IMG/VR virus record: IMGVR_UViG_3300025151_000359
Location: 1 to 21,427 of that record
DNA: 21,427 bases
DNA from: a virus
Strand: one strand, 5' to 3'
Part shown: positions 1 through 6,858 of the stretch, in pieces
How the letters are laid out: each line of letters starts with the position of its first letter
Numbering within the stretch: position 1 is the first letter of the stretch
Made by a program: the position numbers and the translations under genes
The notes under the pieces: generated by a model
Databases searched by the model: none
What the model was told of the DNA's origin: nothing
What the model saw: only the letters and a program-made list of their open reading frames with translations

Positions 1-2
1 CA

Positions 3-137
3 ATGGAGTATGAAACACCTAACTTAAACCCTATCGAAACTTTTAATATCGAAGGTAATATTGAAGAGGATGTACGATATGCGTTTAATATAGACGAGGG
101 TTATCAGGTTAATGTTGATGTAGAGAAAGGACAATGA
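3..137 (+). CDS. Small acidic hypothetical protein (possibly 5'-truncated)
   Basis: An open frame runs from an ATG at base 3 to TGA at 135-137 and encodes 44 residues, starting MEYETPNLNP and ending DVEKGQ. It is strongly acidic, with many Glu and Asp. The frame stays open to the window edge, so the true start may lie upstream and this may be only the C-terminal end of a longer gene. The stop lies three bases before the next ATG, which fits the tight packing of the operon. I do not recognise the family. The context suggests an early or replication-module accessory protein. Confidence 0.5.
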   Translation: MEYETPNLNPIETFNIEGNIEEDVRYAFNIDEGYQVNVDVEKGQ

Positions 138-140
138 GGG

Positions 141-350
141 ATGACCTATGCAGTAGAGATTGAGATTGAACTAGGTGAGTTCACCTTTGTCCGTAAAGAG
201 AACCCTTGGACAGAAGACCAAAAGGTATGGGTGTTCAACAACAGGTGGGAAGCAGAAGAAGAAGCTAAACGGTGGGCGACAGGAAGAGTTGTACCTTATA
301 TTTTTTATGGAGATGCTAATGGAAATCGCTCTGATAAGAACACTACTTGA
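141..350 (+). CDS. Small conserved-looking phage hypothetical protein
   Basis: This encodes 69 residues starting MTYAVEIEIE. It begins with an alternating hydrophobic/acidic stretch that looks like a beta strand, followed by an amphipathic helix (about residues 35-46) and a short C-terminal strand (GRVVPYIF). An AAAGGA at 126-131 gives a reasonable Shine-Dalgarno nine bases before the ATG. The 3' end overlaps the predicted helicase start by 32 bases, which suggests translational coupling. The fold would suit a small single-domain protein, but I do not recognise it. Position and packing make it a real gene; function is unknown. Confidence 0.65.
   Translation: MTYAVEIEIELGEFTFVRKENPWTEDQKVWVFNNRWEAEEEAKRWATGRVVPYIFYGDANGNRSDKNTT
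309..312 (+). promoter_or_regulatory. Ribosome binding site deciding the helicase start
   Basis: GGAG at 309-312 lies six bases before the ATG at 319. This is ideal spacing, and it favours that ATG over the in-frame ATGs at 307 and 313 and over a longer frame from 175. The extra N-terminal residues from 175 are basic, out of character, and lie inside the preceding gene in another frame. Confidence 0.6.
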
Positions 351-1539
351 CAGGGACTTTTACGAAGACCACAAGGGTATTCGTACCCCGGACAAGTTGT
401 TCACAGCAGAACTACGTAAGATAAAGAACACGTTAGACTACGCTATGCAGCAGTACGATAAGACTATCACACCTGCTGAGCTTGAGGCGTTGTTCTTTAC
501 ACGCAATGTCCTTACCACATCTAACAAAGATATGTACAAGGATTTGTTTAAGAAGATCGACAGAGAGAAACCACTATCAAAGGAGATTGCACAAGAGGTA
601 CTATCAAAACTATTTCAACAGGTAGTAGGAGAAGAGATTGCTAAGCTAGGTTTCCAGTACGTTAATGGAGCAGAGAAAACACTAGAGCCTATGCGTCAAC
701 TCTTGTCCAACTATCAGGATGACTTCATGCCTAACCTCAAGATAGATTGGGGTGACATATCTATTGACAGCTTACTTGAGGCTAACGATGTACAGTCTAA
801 GTGGAAGTTTAACATACCGTCCCTACGCAACCGTGTAGAGGGCATCAGTGGGGGTCACTTAGTTATTGTAGGGGCAAGGCCCAACACAGGCAAGACCAGC
901 TTCCACGCCTCTCTCATTGCGTCTGACGATGGGTTTGCTAGACAAGGCGCTAAGTGTATCGTCCTGTGTAACGAAGAGCATTACTCTCGTGTAGGTGCTA
1001 GGTATCTGAGTGCTGCTACTGACATGTCTATGGAAGAGGTCAAGGGTAACTATGCCTTAGCTAACACAAGATACAAACCAGTGCATGACAACATCAAGAT
1101 ATACGACAGCACAGGTAAGGATATGTCTTGGGTTGAAGCTGTAGTCAAAGCATACAAGCCTGATGTATTGGTGCTTGATATGGGTGACAAGTTTGCAACA
1201 CGTAACACAGATAAGTCAGACATCTACTTGAAAGAGGCAGCGATACATGCTAGGAATATTGCGAAGCAGTATGACTGTGCAATCATATGGATGTCTCAGT
1301 TGTCTGCTGTAGCTGAAGGTAAGGTGTACGTGGATCAGTCAATGATGGAAGGCAGTAAGACAGGCAAGGCAGCAGAGGCTGACCTTATGATCCTTATTGC
1401 TAAGAACCCTGTAGTCGAAGGGCAAGATGAGCAAGACACACAGCGACACCTTAACATAGCTAAGAACAAGTTACGTGGTGGATGGCACGGTGTTGTACAC
1501 TGCGAACTAGATGGAGCAAGAGCGAGGTACATGGCATAA
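319..1539 (+). CDS. Replicative DNA helicase, T7 gp4/DnaB family, without primase domain
   Basis: This is a 406-residue RecA-fold hexameric helicase that should unwind the replication fork using NTP. The helicase motifs are visible in order: Walker A GARPNTGKT at residues 185-193, an acidic motif NEEH at 218-221, Walker B VLVLD ending at Asp287, a sensor loop MSQLS with Gln327, and a C-terminal KNKLRGG motif at 382-388. The N-terminal ~160 residues are helical and lack primase zinc-finger or TOPRIM motifs, so primase must be a separate gene outside the window, unlike the T7 gp4 fusion. The stop codon overlaps the polymerase start (TAATG), so helicase and polymerase are probably made together. 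The start at 319 is chosen by its Shine-Dalgarno. The family call is secure; assignment to the gp4 or DnaB branch is less so. Confidence 0.9.
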   Translation: MEIALIRTLLDRDFYEDHKGIRTPDKLFTAELRKIKNTLDYAMQQYDKTITPAELEALFFTRNVLTTSNKDMYKDLFKKIDREKPLSKEIAQEVLSKLFQQVVGEEIAKLGFQYVNGAEKTLEPMRQLLSNYQDDFMPNLKIDWGDISIDSLLEANDVQSKWKFNIPSLRNRVEGISGGHLVIVGARPNTGKTSFHASLIASDDGFARQGAKCIVLCNEEHYSRVGARYLSAATDMSMEEVKGNYALANTRYKPVHDNIKIYDSTGKDMSWVEAVVKAYKPDVLVLDMGDKFATRNTDKSDIYLKEAAIHARNIAKQYDCAIIWMSQLSAVAEGKVYVDQSMMEGSKTGKAAEADLMILIAKNPVVEGQDEQDTQRHLNIAKNKLRGGWHGVVHCELDGARARYMA

Positions 1540-3584
1540 TGAAACGAGTACTAGACGTAGAGAATAGCATTACCTTACGTAACGGTAAGATATTTAACGA
1601 CCCCTTTGAACCTACCAACACGCTGACAGAGGTGGGTGTGCTGTGCTTAGAGACAGACGAAAAGGATTTACTTTGCTTTGATCACTCAGAGCGCAATGAC
1701 TCAGAGGAAAACAAAGCTAAACTACAGGCATGGCTAGACACAACAACACTACTGATAGGTCACAACTTACAGTATGATCTGTCTTGGTTGTGGGCTAGTG
1801 GTTTTAAATATGATGGAGATATATACGACACCATGCTTTCGGAGTATATCTTGCAGCGTGGTCAGAAACAACCGCTTAGCTTAGAGCAATGTGCAATACG
1901 CAGAAACTTAGATCATCAAAAGGATGATACGCTAAAGCAGTATTACAAGAAAGGATACAATACAAATGAGATACCCTTGGATAAACTCAGTCACTACCTT
2001 GAGCTTGACTTGCGTACTACTGGTGAGTTGTACAAGTCCATCGAAGAAGACTATGCCGACCCCACCGCCCACTCCCTCAGAAGTGTTCAGGACATTACCT
2101 TCCGTACCTGCCGCACCTTGGGACGAATGTACATGTCTGGAATCAGGGTGGATAAACCCGCCCTTGAACACGTCCGAGATGAGTTCCAACGGGAAAAAGC
2201 AGATATCGAATCCCGGTTGTCCTCAGAGGTGCGAACCTTAATGGGTGCTACACCTATAAACTTAAACTCTCCAGAGCAACTATCGCAGGTTATCTTTAGT
2301 CGTAAGATACACAACAAAAGAGAATGGTCAGACTTGTTTGAGTACGCTGACAAACCAGAGGACTACAAGTCAATCATAGCAGCTAACAGTAACCTGATGT
2401 TAAAGACTATACCCCTACACTGCAGTACATGTGACGGTAAGGGTAAGACCTTCAAGACTAAGAAGGATGGCACACTATTCAAGAAAGGAAACGTATGTAA
2501 AGATTGTGGTGGCAAAGGCTACCGACTTAAAGAAACTAAAGAGATGGCAGGGTTAGGGTTTAACCCACCACCAAGTAGAAAATGGATAAGCTATAATGGC
2601 TTCGCAACAGGAAAGGATAAATTAGATGCGCTTATTGCAACCGCTAGTAACAATGGGATGGATTCAGCAAAGAGGTTCTTACAGGATGTTAAAAGGCTTA
2701 GTGCTATTAGCAGTTATCTCAGTAGCTTTGTGGATGGTATTTCAACCTACACTAAACAAGACGGATTTCTCCACGTCAACCTTACCCAGCACATCACCAG
2801 TACAGGTAGATTCTCTGGACGAAACCCCAACATGCAAAACATGCCTAGAGGTGGAACCTTCCCCGTAAAGCGTGTGTTTATCTCTCGCTGGGATGGCGGT
2901 CAGATAATGGAGTGTGACTTTGCTCAGCTTGAGTTTCGTGTCGCAGCTTTCCTTGCACAAGACAAGGTTGCTATGGATGAGATTGATACAGGGTTCGATG
3001 TACACAGCTACACTGCTAAGGTTATCAGTGATGCAGGACAACCTACGTCACGTCAAGATGCCAAGGCCCACACCTTCGCCCCTCTCTTTGGGGCAACAGG
3101 GTATGGCAGAAGTAAAGCAGAGGCTGCATACTACACACACTTCACTGAGAAGTACAAAGGCATAGCTGAGTGGCACAAGAAGCTAGGCAATGAAGCTGTT
3201 AGGTTTAACAAGATCACTAACGTAAGTGGTAGGCAGTACGCCTTCCCTGATGTTACACGTAGGTCTAACGGTACGCCATCTCACTTTACTATGATTAAGA
3301 ACTACCCTGTTCAAGGCTTTGCTACAGGTGATGTAGTCCCGGTTGTTCTTAACGAAATGGATGATAGACTTAATAGTTATCACTCATGCATTGTAAATAG
3401 TGTACATGACTCTATGGTTATAGACGTACATCCAGATGAGAAAGATCAAGTATTACAAATAGTTAGCGACCTCAATGACAACCTTGGTAGCTTGATTGAG
3501 AGAGCCTACAATGTAAAGATGAATGTACCTATGTTATTAGAAGCTAAGATAGGTAACAATTGGCTTGACACAGTAGACGTTTAG
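1539..3584 (+). CDS. Family A DNA polymerase with DnaJ-like zinc-ribbon insert
   Basis: This is a replicative DNA polymerase of 681 residues. The N-terminal 3'-5' proofreading domain has Asp6 and Glu8 (LDVEN), Asp80 (HNLQYD) and Tyr153/Asp157 (YLELD). An insert at about 290-330 carries two CxxCxGKG units (Cys295/Cys298 and Cys320/Cys323), resembling half of the DnaJ central zinc domain. The polymerase domain follows: the TGRFSGRNPNMQNMP region at 422-436, motif A with Asp460, Glu465 and Arg467, motif B with Arg505, Lys509 and Phe513, and motif C HDS at 623-625. Phe513 aligns with E. coli Pol I Phe762. Motif C has Ser where Pol I and T7 have Glu. The ATG at 1539 overlaps the helicase stop; a longer frame from 1482 would overlap the helicase and is not needed. 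HMO-2011-type phages are known for this DnaJ-like insert. Confidence 0.95.
   Translation: MKRVLDVENSITLRNGKIFNDPFEPTNTLTEVGVLCLETDEKDLLCFDHSERNDSEENKAKLQAWLDTTTLLIGHNLQYDLSWLWASGFKYDGDIYDTMLSEYILQRGQKQPLSLEQCAIRRNLDHQKDDTLKQYYKKGYNTNEIPLDKLSHYLELDLRTTGELYKSIEEDYADPTAHSLRSVQDITFRTCRTLGRMYMSGIRVDKPALEHVRDEFQREKADIESRLSSEVRTLMGATPINLNSPEQLSQVIFSRKIHNKREWSDLFEYADKPEDYKSIIAANSNLMLKTIPLHCSTCDGKGKTFKTKKDGTLFKKGNVCKDCGGKGYRLKETKEMAGLGFNPPPSRKWISYNGFATGKDKLDALIATASNNGMDSAKRFLQDVKRLSAISSYLSSFVDGISTYTKQDGFLHVNLTQHITSTGRFSGRNPNMQNMPRGGTFPVKRVFISRWDGGQIMECDFAQLEFRVAAFLAQDKVAMDEIDTGFDVHSYTAKVISDAGQPTSRQDAKAHTFAPLFGATGYGRSKAEAAYYTHFTEKYKGIAEWHKKLGNEAVRFNKITNVSGRQYAFPDVTRRSNGTPSHFTMIKNYPVQGFATGDVVPVVLNEMDDRLNSYHSCIVNSVHDSMVIDVHPDEKDQVLQIVSDLNDNLGSLIERAYNVKMNVPMLLEAKIGNNWLDTVDV
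2421..2519 (+). other. DnaJ-type CxxCxGxG zinc-ribbon insert within the DNA polymerase
   Basis: This segment encodes polymerase residues 295-327. It contains CSTCDGKG and CKDCGGKG, separated by a Lys-rich stretch of about 17 residues. Two such units can bind one zinc ion; DnaJ itself has four units binding two. The insert sits between the exonuclease and polymerase domains. It may contact DNA or a processivity partner, the role played in T7 by the thioredoxin-binding loop, though T7's loop is in the thumb. That role is inference. Confidence 0.85.
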
Positions 3585-3612
3585 TGATATAACATGGCTT
3601 CTAACTTAATTG

Positions 3613-3618
3613 AAAGGA
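3613..3618 (+). promoter_or_regulatory. Ribosome binding site of the putative ssDNA-binding protein
   Basis: AAAGGA lies six bases before the ATG at 3625. It supports that start over an in-frame TTG at 3610, which lies upstream of this Shine-Dalgarno and would add five residues. The 40-base gap after the polymerase (3585-3624) is the largest between genes in this half, so a weak promoter there is possible, but I see no convincing -35/-10 pair. Confidence 0.6.
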
Positions 3619-3624
3619 CATAGA

Positions 3625-4467
3625 ATGAATAACGTAGTTCCCCTAAGTGTACAGAACATGAACCTAGCAGATGCAATGGGTTTTTCTTCTGGTGCTGGTA
3701 CATCTAAACCAACATCAGACTTGTATCGTGTCTCCACAGGAGTGATCCAAGAAGTAGTAGACGGTAAGGTAGCTAACTCACCTGTCTTCAAGATCAAGAA
3801 AGGAGATGATGAGTTCCTTAGTCGGTCAATCAGTGTGCGCTTCTTTGTTGAGCGGCAACGATGGCAGAAGTGGGATAGTGCAGTCAATGCTTTCCAACGT
3901 ACTGTGATGTCTACTAACTTAAACGCAGACCTAAAGGATACACTAGGTACGTTTAACTTAGGCCGACCATCAGGGTACATCAAAGACTTTAACGCATTAC
4001 CTAAAGATCAGCAAGACTTTATCCGTAGTGTTAGTCGTGTGAAGGTTCTGATGGGTATGGCTACCTTTGGTGACACCTTCACAGAAGATGGCGAAGATGC
4101 TGTAGAACACAACGGTGAAGTGCCTGTCGTGTTCGATGTAAAGAACAGAGAAAGCTTGAAGTCTTTGGATGAAACTATCGGTAAGCTTATGACTAAGCGT
4201 GTGTCACCAGTTGAGAACTTGATAGGTCTAACCCCTGAGACACGATCAATGCCTAACGGTAATATGTTTGCAGTTATCAGTGCATCATTAGGTGCTACCG
4301 TAGGTTTCTCTGATGGTGATAACGATACGCTAGGTAACTTTATTGATTACGTTGAGCGTAACAACGAGTACATTCTTAACAAGTGGGAAGAGTTAAACGT
4401 GGAGCGTATCTCTGATGAAGAACAAGATATCGTTTCCAAGATCGTTGACGTGCAGGACTTTGAGTAA
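3625..4467 (+). CDS. Putative single-stranded-DNA-binding protein
   Basis: This encodes 280 residues. No motif is diagnostic, but two features suggest the phage ssDNA-binding protein. The gene lies between DNA polymerase and recombination nucleases, the place T7-like phages put gp2.5. It also ends in an acidic tail (DEEQDIVSKIVDVQDFE) with an aromatic residue next to the end, like the acidic, Phe-ending tail of T7 gp2.5 that docks polymerase and helicase. The body has basic and aromatic patches (RSISVRFFVERQRWQKW) that could contact ssDNA. The stop overlaps the next start (TAATG). It is longer than T7 gp2.5 (232 aa). Alternatives are a recombination mediator or another nucleic-acid-binding protein. 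The CDS is certain and the function is inference. Confidence 0.85.
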   Translation: MNNVVPLSVQNMNLADAMGFSSGAGTSKPTSDLYRVSTGVIQEVVDGKVANSPVFKIKKGDDEFLSRSISVRFFVERQRWQKWDSAVNAFQRTVMSTNLNADLKDTLGTFNLGRPSGYIKDFNALPKDQQDFIRSVSRVKVLMGMATFGDTFTEDGEDAVEHNGEVPVVFDVKNRESLKSLDETIGKLMTKRVSPVENLIGLTPETRSMPNGNMFAVISASLGATVGFSDGDNDTLGNFIDYVERNNEYILNKWEELNVERISDEEQDIVSKIVDVQDFE

Positions 4468-5339
4468 TGCAGCACGTAGCAGAGTTAGCTGTCCACTCAT
4501 TCCTTAGAGGTGTGCTTGATGGTAAGGCCTCTATGCCTGACGATGTTATTGACAAAGTAGCAGACGATGTACGTGAGGCTCTTACCAAACAGTTTCAAGA
4601 TGACACTAAGAAGCGTGAGTTTAAACTGAGGATGTCCAACATTGGGCGTCCTACCTGTCAGCTTTGGATGCAGAAGAACTATCCTGACCAAGAAACGGAC
4701 AAGCCTGTATCCTTCAAGATCAACATGATGATTGGTGATATTGTAGAGGCTGTGTTCAAGGGTATCCTACGTGCAGCTAAGGTTGACTTCCAAGACAACG
4801 AAAGAGTTGCATTACAATTAGGAAAAAGTAAGGAGATTAGCGGAGAGTATGACATGATACTAGACGGTAAGGTAGATGACGTAAAGTCTGCATCGCCGTG
4901 GTCTTATGAGCATAAGTTCCAAGACTTCCATACGCTAAGTAAAGACGATACCTTTGGTTACGTATCACAACTCGTAGGTTACGCCAAGGCTGCTGATAAA
5001 GAAGTAGGTGGTTGGTGGGTAGTCAACAAGTCAAACGGTGACTTCAAGTATGTCTCTGCCAGTGAGGTAGATCAAGACGAAACCTTGAAGAAGATCGAAG
5101 ACACCTATGACTACATCAACAATGACGAACCCTTTGAGCGTTGCTTTGAGCCTGTGCCTGAGACTTACAGAGGTAAGTTTAGTGGCAACATGAAACTGTC
5201 TAAGACGTGTGGGTGGTGTGACTTCAAGCATAAGTGCTGGCCTACACTACAGGCTCTACCTTCTAAGGTTTACAAGGGTGGTAAGACACCCCCAACAGTG
5301 GAGTATGTATCCGTTGCCCAAGCCAAAGAGGAAGCATAA
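4467..5339 (+). CDS. PD-(D/E)XK exonuclease, Cas4/RecB-like, with Fe-S cysteines
   Basis: This is a 290-residue nuclease predicted to degrade or resect DNA ends during recombination, packaging or host-DNA breakdown. The core shows an IGDIVEAV segment (89-96), Asp129 in GEYDMILDG, the catalytic DDVKS with Asp138 and Lys140, and the helix QLVGYAKA with Gln168 and Tyr172. Four cysteines have the layout of the 4Fe-4S cluster found in Cas4, AddB and Dna2 nucleases: Cys64 before the core and Cys248-x2-Cys251-x5-Cys257 near the C-terminus. The gene starts on the ATG overlapping the previous stop. Its 3' end overlaps the resolvase gene by 35 bases. In T7 the corresponding position holds the unrelated gp6 5'-3' exonuclease, so this is probably a functional substitute. 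The fold call is strong; polarity and substrate cannot be read from sequence. Confidence 0.88.
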   Translation: MQHVAELAVHSFLRGVLDGKASMPDDVIDKVADDVREALTKQFQDDTKKREFKLRMSNIGRPTCQLWMQKNYPDQETDKPVSFKINMMIGDIVEAVFKGILRAAKVDFQDNERVALQLGKSKEISGEYDMILDGKVDDVKSASPWSYEHKFQDFHTLSKDDTFGYVSQLVGYAKAADKEVGGWWVVNKSNGDFKYVSASEVDQDETLKKIEDTYDYINNDEPFERCFEPVPETYRGKFSGNMKLSKTCGWCDFKHKCWPTLQALPSKVYKGGKTPPTVEYVSVAQAKEEA

Positions 5340-5757
5340 CCCAAGAAGGTATCGCAGTGGACTTGAGCGTGAGGTTGCTGCGTACCTCAAAGACAAACAG
5401 CGTATGGTCAGGTACGAGGTTCTAAAGATAGAGTGGGAAGACCTACGATATAGAACCTACACGCCTGACTTTATGCTAGATAACGGTATCATCATAGAGA
5501 CTAAGGGTATCTTCGATAGTGAAGACAGACGTAAACATTTAGAAGTACGTAAGCAACACCCTCATCTAGACATACGCTTCGTGTTTAGTAATTCTATGGC
5601 GAGACTATACAAAGGCTCTAAGACTAGGTACTTCCAGTGGTGTGACAAGAACGACTTTCTTTGGGCGCACCGTGTCATACCTGAGGATTGGCTTAAAGAG
5701 AAGGGCAGAGTAATAAAGAGCAAGAGGATTGTCTTAAAAGAAAAGGTAGATAAATGA
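5305..5757 (+). CDS. Endonuclease I, T7 gp3-type Holliday junction resolvase
   Basis: This 150-residue protein cleaves branched DNA such as Holliday junctions, debranching replicating phage DNA before packaging. It aligns closely with T7 gp3 (149 aa). RSGLE carries Glu21; YTPDF carries Asp55; IIIETKG carries Glu65 and Lys67. The last three are the same residue numbers as the T7 catalytic Asp55, Glu65 and Lys67. The stretch RKHLEVRKQHPHLDIRFVFS is also nearly T7-like. The basic N-terminus (KPKRKHNPRRYR) fits a DNA contact. ATG 5305 is the only in-frame ATG before the conserved region; a longer frame from 5209 would lie wholly inside the upstream exonuclease. It overlaps the exonuclease by 35 bases and the next gene by ATGA. 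Confidence 0.95.
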   Translation: MYPLPKPKRKHNPRRYRSGLEREVAAYLKDKQRMVRYEVLKIEWEDLRYRTYTPDFMLDNGIIIETKGIFDSEDRRKHLEVRKQHPHLDIRFVFSNSMARLYKGSKTRYFQWCDKNDFLWAHRVIPEDWLKEKGRVIKSKRIVLKEKVDK

Positions 5758-6095
5758 AACGTTACATAGAAGAAGATGAAGTTGCCTTGATATTGAAACC
5801 TGCAAGTTTTGATGAGCAAGGGTGGACAGGAGAGCTAAGCACAGGGCTGTTGGTAGGTGAGTTGAAAAACCTACACATGGAAGACGCAGCGTACCTTGTG
5901 CATTTAGCTACGCTTATGGGTGCGTTCTTACATAAAGCACAGCTTGATGATGACCTGTATGAGGAAGTAGAAAGTTACAGGAATGATCAGATGGGTGTTG
6001 ACAATCCTTTAGAAAAGAGGTATGAAGAAGTAGAAGGTACAGACGGTAAGGTACTAAAGCTTACACGTTTTACTAAAACATTAGGGAGTGCTTAA
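5754..6095 (+). CDS. Small acidic phage hypothetical protein
   Basis: This encodes 113 residues beginning MKRYIEEDEV. A short N-terminal beta-like stretch is followed by a helix with mixed hydrophobic residues (about 43-63, EDAAYLVHLATLMGAFLHKA) and a charged C-terminal part with many Glu. No catalytic motif is visible and I do not recognise the family. The start overlaps the resolvase stop (ATGA), and the stop immediately precedes the DUF3310 gene, so it is translated with the recombination and nucleotide genes. It could be a small regulator or a host-takeover protein; this is only context. Confidence 0.8.
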   Translation: MKRYIEEDEVALILKPASFDEQGWTGELSTGLLVGELKNLHMEDAAYLVHLATLMGAFLHKAQLDDDLYEEVESYRNDQMGVDNPLEKRYEEVEGTDGKVLKLTRFTKTLGSA

Positions 6096-6329
6096 ATGTC
6101 AGACTACGATCCAGTAAGTAAACCTATGCATTACGCATTGAGTGGTATAGAATGTATTGATTATATCAAGGAAAGATTAACACCTGAAGAGTTTAAAGGA
6201 TACTGCCACGGCAACCTTATTAAGTATCAACACAGGCATAACTACAAAGGCAAGCCTATAGAAGACATGGAGAAGGCGCAGTACTACTTAGTCAAGATGA
6301 TAGAGTCAATGAGGGAGATGCATAAATGA
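6096..6329 (+). CDS. DUF3310 family protein
   Basis: This encodes 77 residues matching the common phage DUF3310 pattern: HY near residues 12-13, GIECIDYI, LTPEEFKGYCHGNLIKY, then a basic helix and a C-terminal segment EDMEKAQYYLVKMIE. The family is widespread in phages of many hosts. It is often annotated, on thin evidence, as nucleotide-kinase-like. Its position just ahead of MazG and ribonucleotide reductase suits a nucleotide-metabolism or DNA-replication accessory role, but the biochemical function is not established. The length is normal for the family. The ATG directly follows the previous stop, and its own stop overlaps the next start (ATGA). Confidence 0.88.
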   Translation: MSDYDPVSKPMHYALSGIECIDYIKERLTPEEFKGYCHGNLIKYQHRHNYKGKPIEDMEKAQYYLVKMIESMREMHK

Positions 6330-6496
6330 ACAAGAAGTTCAGTGTCACTTTTGTTGTTGAGGTTGAAGAGGATGGCAACATCCTATCTTTAGTTGAGGAT
6401 GCACACACAGAAGATGTATATGATTTGATACACAACACCTTCCATGACATAGATGATATAGAGATAGATAAGTTACAAGTAAAGGAGAGATGGTAA
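6326..6496 (+). CDS. 56-residue acidic hypothetical protein
   Basis: This short gene starts at ATG 6326, overlapping the DUF3310 stop by ATGA, and ends at TAA 6494-6496, which overlaps the MazG start. The product begins MNKKFSVTFVVEVEEDGN and ends KLQVKERW. It has a beta-strand-like N-terminus and an acidic middle with a run of Asp/Ile (HDIDDIEIDKL). The exact fit between two couplings and the absence of any other gene on either strand here support it as real. It may be a small beta-alpha-beta protein. I do not recognise a family and assign no function. Confidence 0.75.
   Translation: MNKKFSVTFVVEVEEDGNILSLVEDAHTEDVYDLIHNTFHDIDDIEIDKLQVKERW
6484..6487 (+). promoter_or_regulatory. Ribosome binding site deciding the MazG start
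   Basis: GGAG at 6484-6487 lies eight bases before ATG 6496 but only two before the in-frame ATG 6490. The spacing favours 6496, which also forms the TAATG overlap typical of this operon. The site lies inside the end of the preceding small gene. Confidence 0.6.
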
Positions 6497-6858
6497 TGAT
6501 TACGCAAGATGACATTGATGCGTTCAAAAGGTTCAACGATGTAGACTACTTATTAAACGAGTATCAAGACATGGCTGCAGCTACTGCAATCTACAAAGCA
6601 GAACATCAGGTAATCTACCCTGCTTTGGGCTTAGCTGCGGAAGCCGGGGAAGTTGCAAATAAAGTAAAGAAGATTATGCGAGATGGTACGTTTGATCGTG
6701 AGGGTATTGCAGATGAGGTAGGGGATTGCCTGTGGTATATTGCTGCACTGTGCCGTGATCTAAACGTAGAGATGTCAGTGGTAGCTAAGAATAACATAGC
6801 TAAGCTAAAGGCACGAAAAGAAAAAGGGACACTTAAAGGAAGCGGAGATAAGCGATAA
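6496..6858 (+). CDS. mazG: MazG-family nucleoside triphosphate pyrophosphohydrolase
   Basis: This encodes 120 residues with the MazG metal-binding signature: Glu49 and Glu52 (EAGE) in the first helix and Glu74 and Asp77 (DEVGD) in the second. A C-terminal helix KLKARKEKG is typical of phage MazG. The enzyme hydrolyses nucleoside triphosphates to monophosphate plus pyrophosphate. In marine phages it is proposed to alter the host nucleotide pool or stress signalling, although direct (p)ppGpp hydrolysis by phage MazG is contested. It is a single-domain form, about half of E. coli MazG (263 aa). It sits directly before ribonucleotide reductase with a TAATG overlap, which points to dNTP supply. 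The start at 6496 is preferred over 6490 on Shine-Dalgarno spacing. Confidence 0.92.
   Translation: MITQDDIDAFKRFNDVDYLLNEYQDMAAATAIYKAEHQVIYPALGLAAEAGEVANKVKKIMRDGTFDREGIADEVGDCLWYIAALCRDLNVEMSVVAKNNIAKLKARKEKGTLKGSGDKR

Noticed and set aside
175-318. N-terminal extension of the helicase from base 175
   Set aside because: The extra residues overlap the 69-aa gene, are basic and unlike the rest of the protein, and have no Shine-Dalgarno. ATG 319 has a well-spaced GGAG.
2742-3041. Antisense open frame opposite the polymerase
   Set aside because: It is a shadow of polymerase coding sequence, with no ribosome site, no recognisable protein and no room for its own transcription unit. Similar shadow frames elsewhere on either strand were rejected for the same reason.
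3585-3624. Possible promoter in the 40-base gap after the polymerase gene
   Set aside because: No convincing -35/-10 pair or phage-type promoter repeat is visible. Only the downstream ribosome site can be supported.
5209-5304. Extended start for the endonuclease I gene
   Set aside because: This stretch lies inside the exonuclease gene, and the T7 homologue begins at the equivalent of ATG 5305, giving matching catalytic residue numbers.
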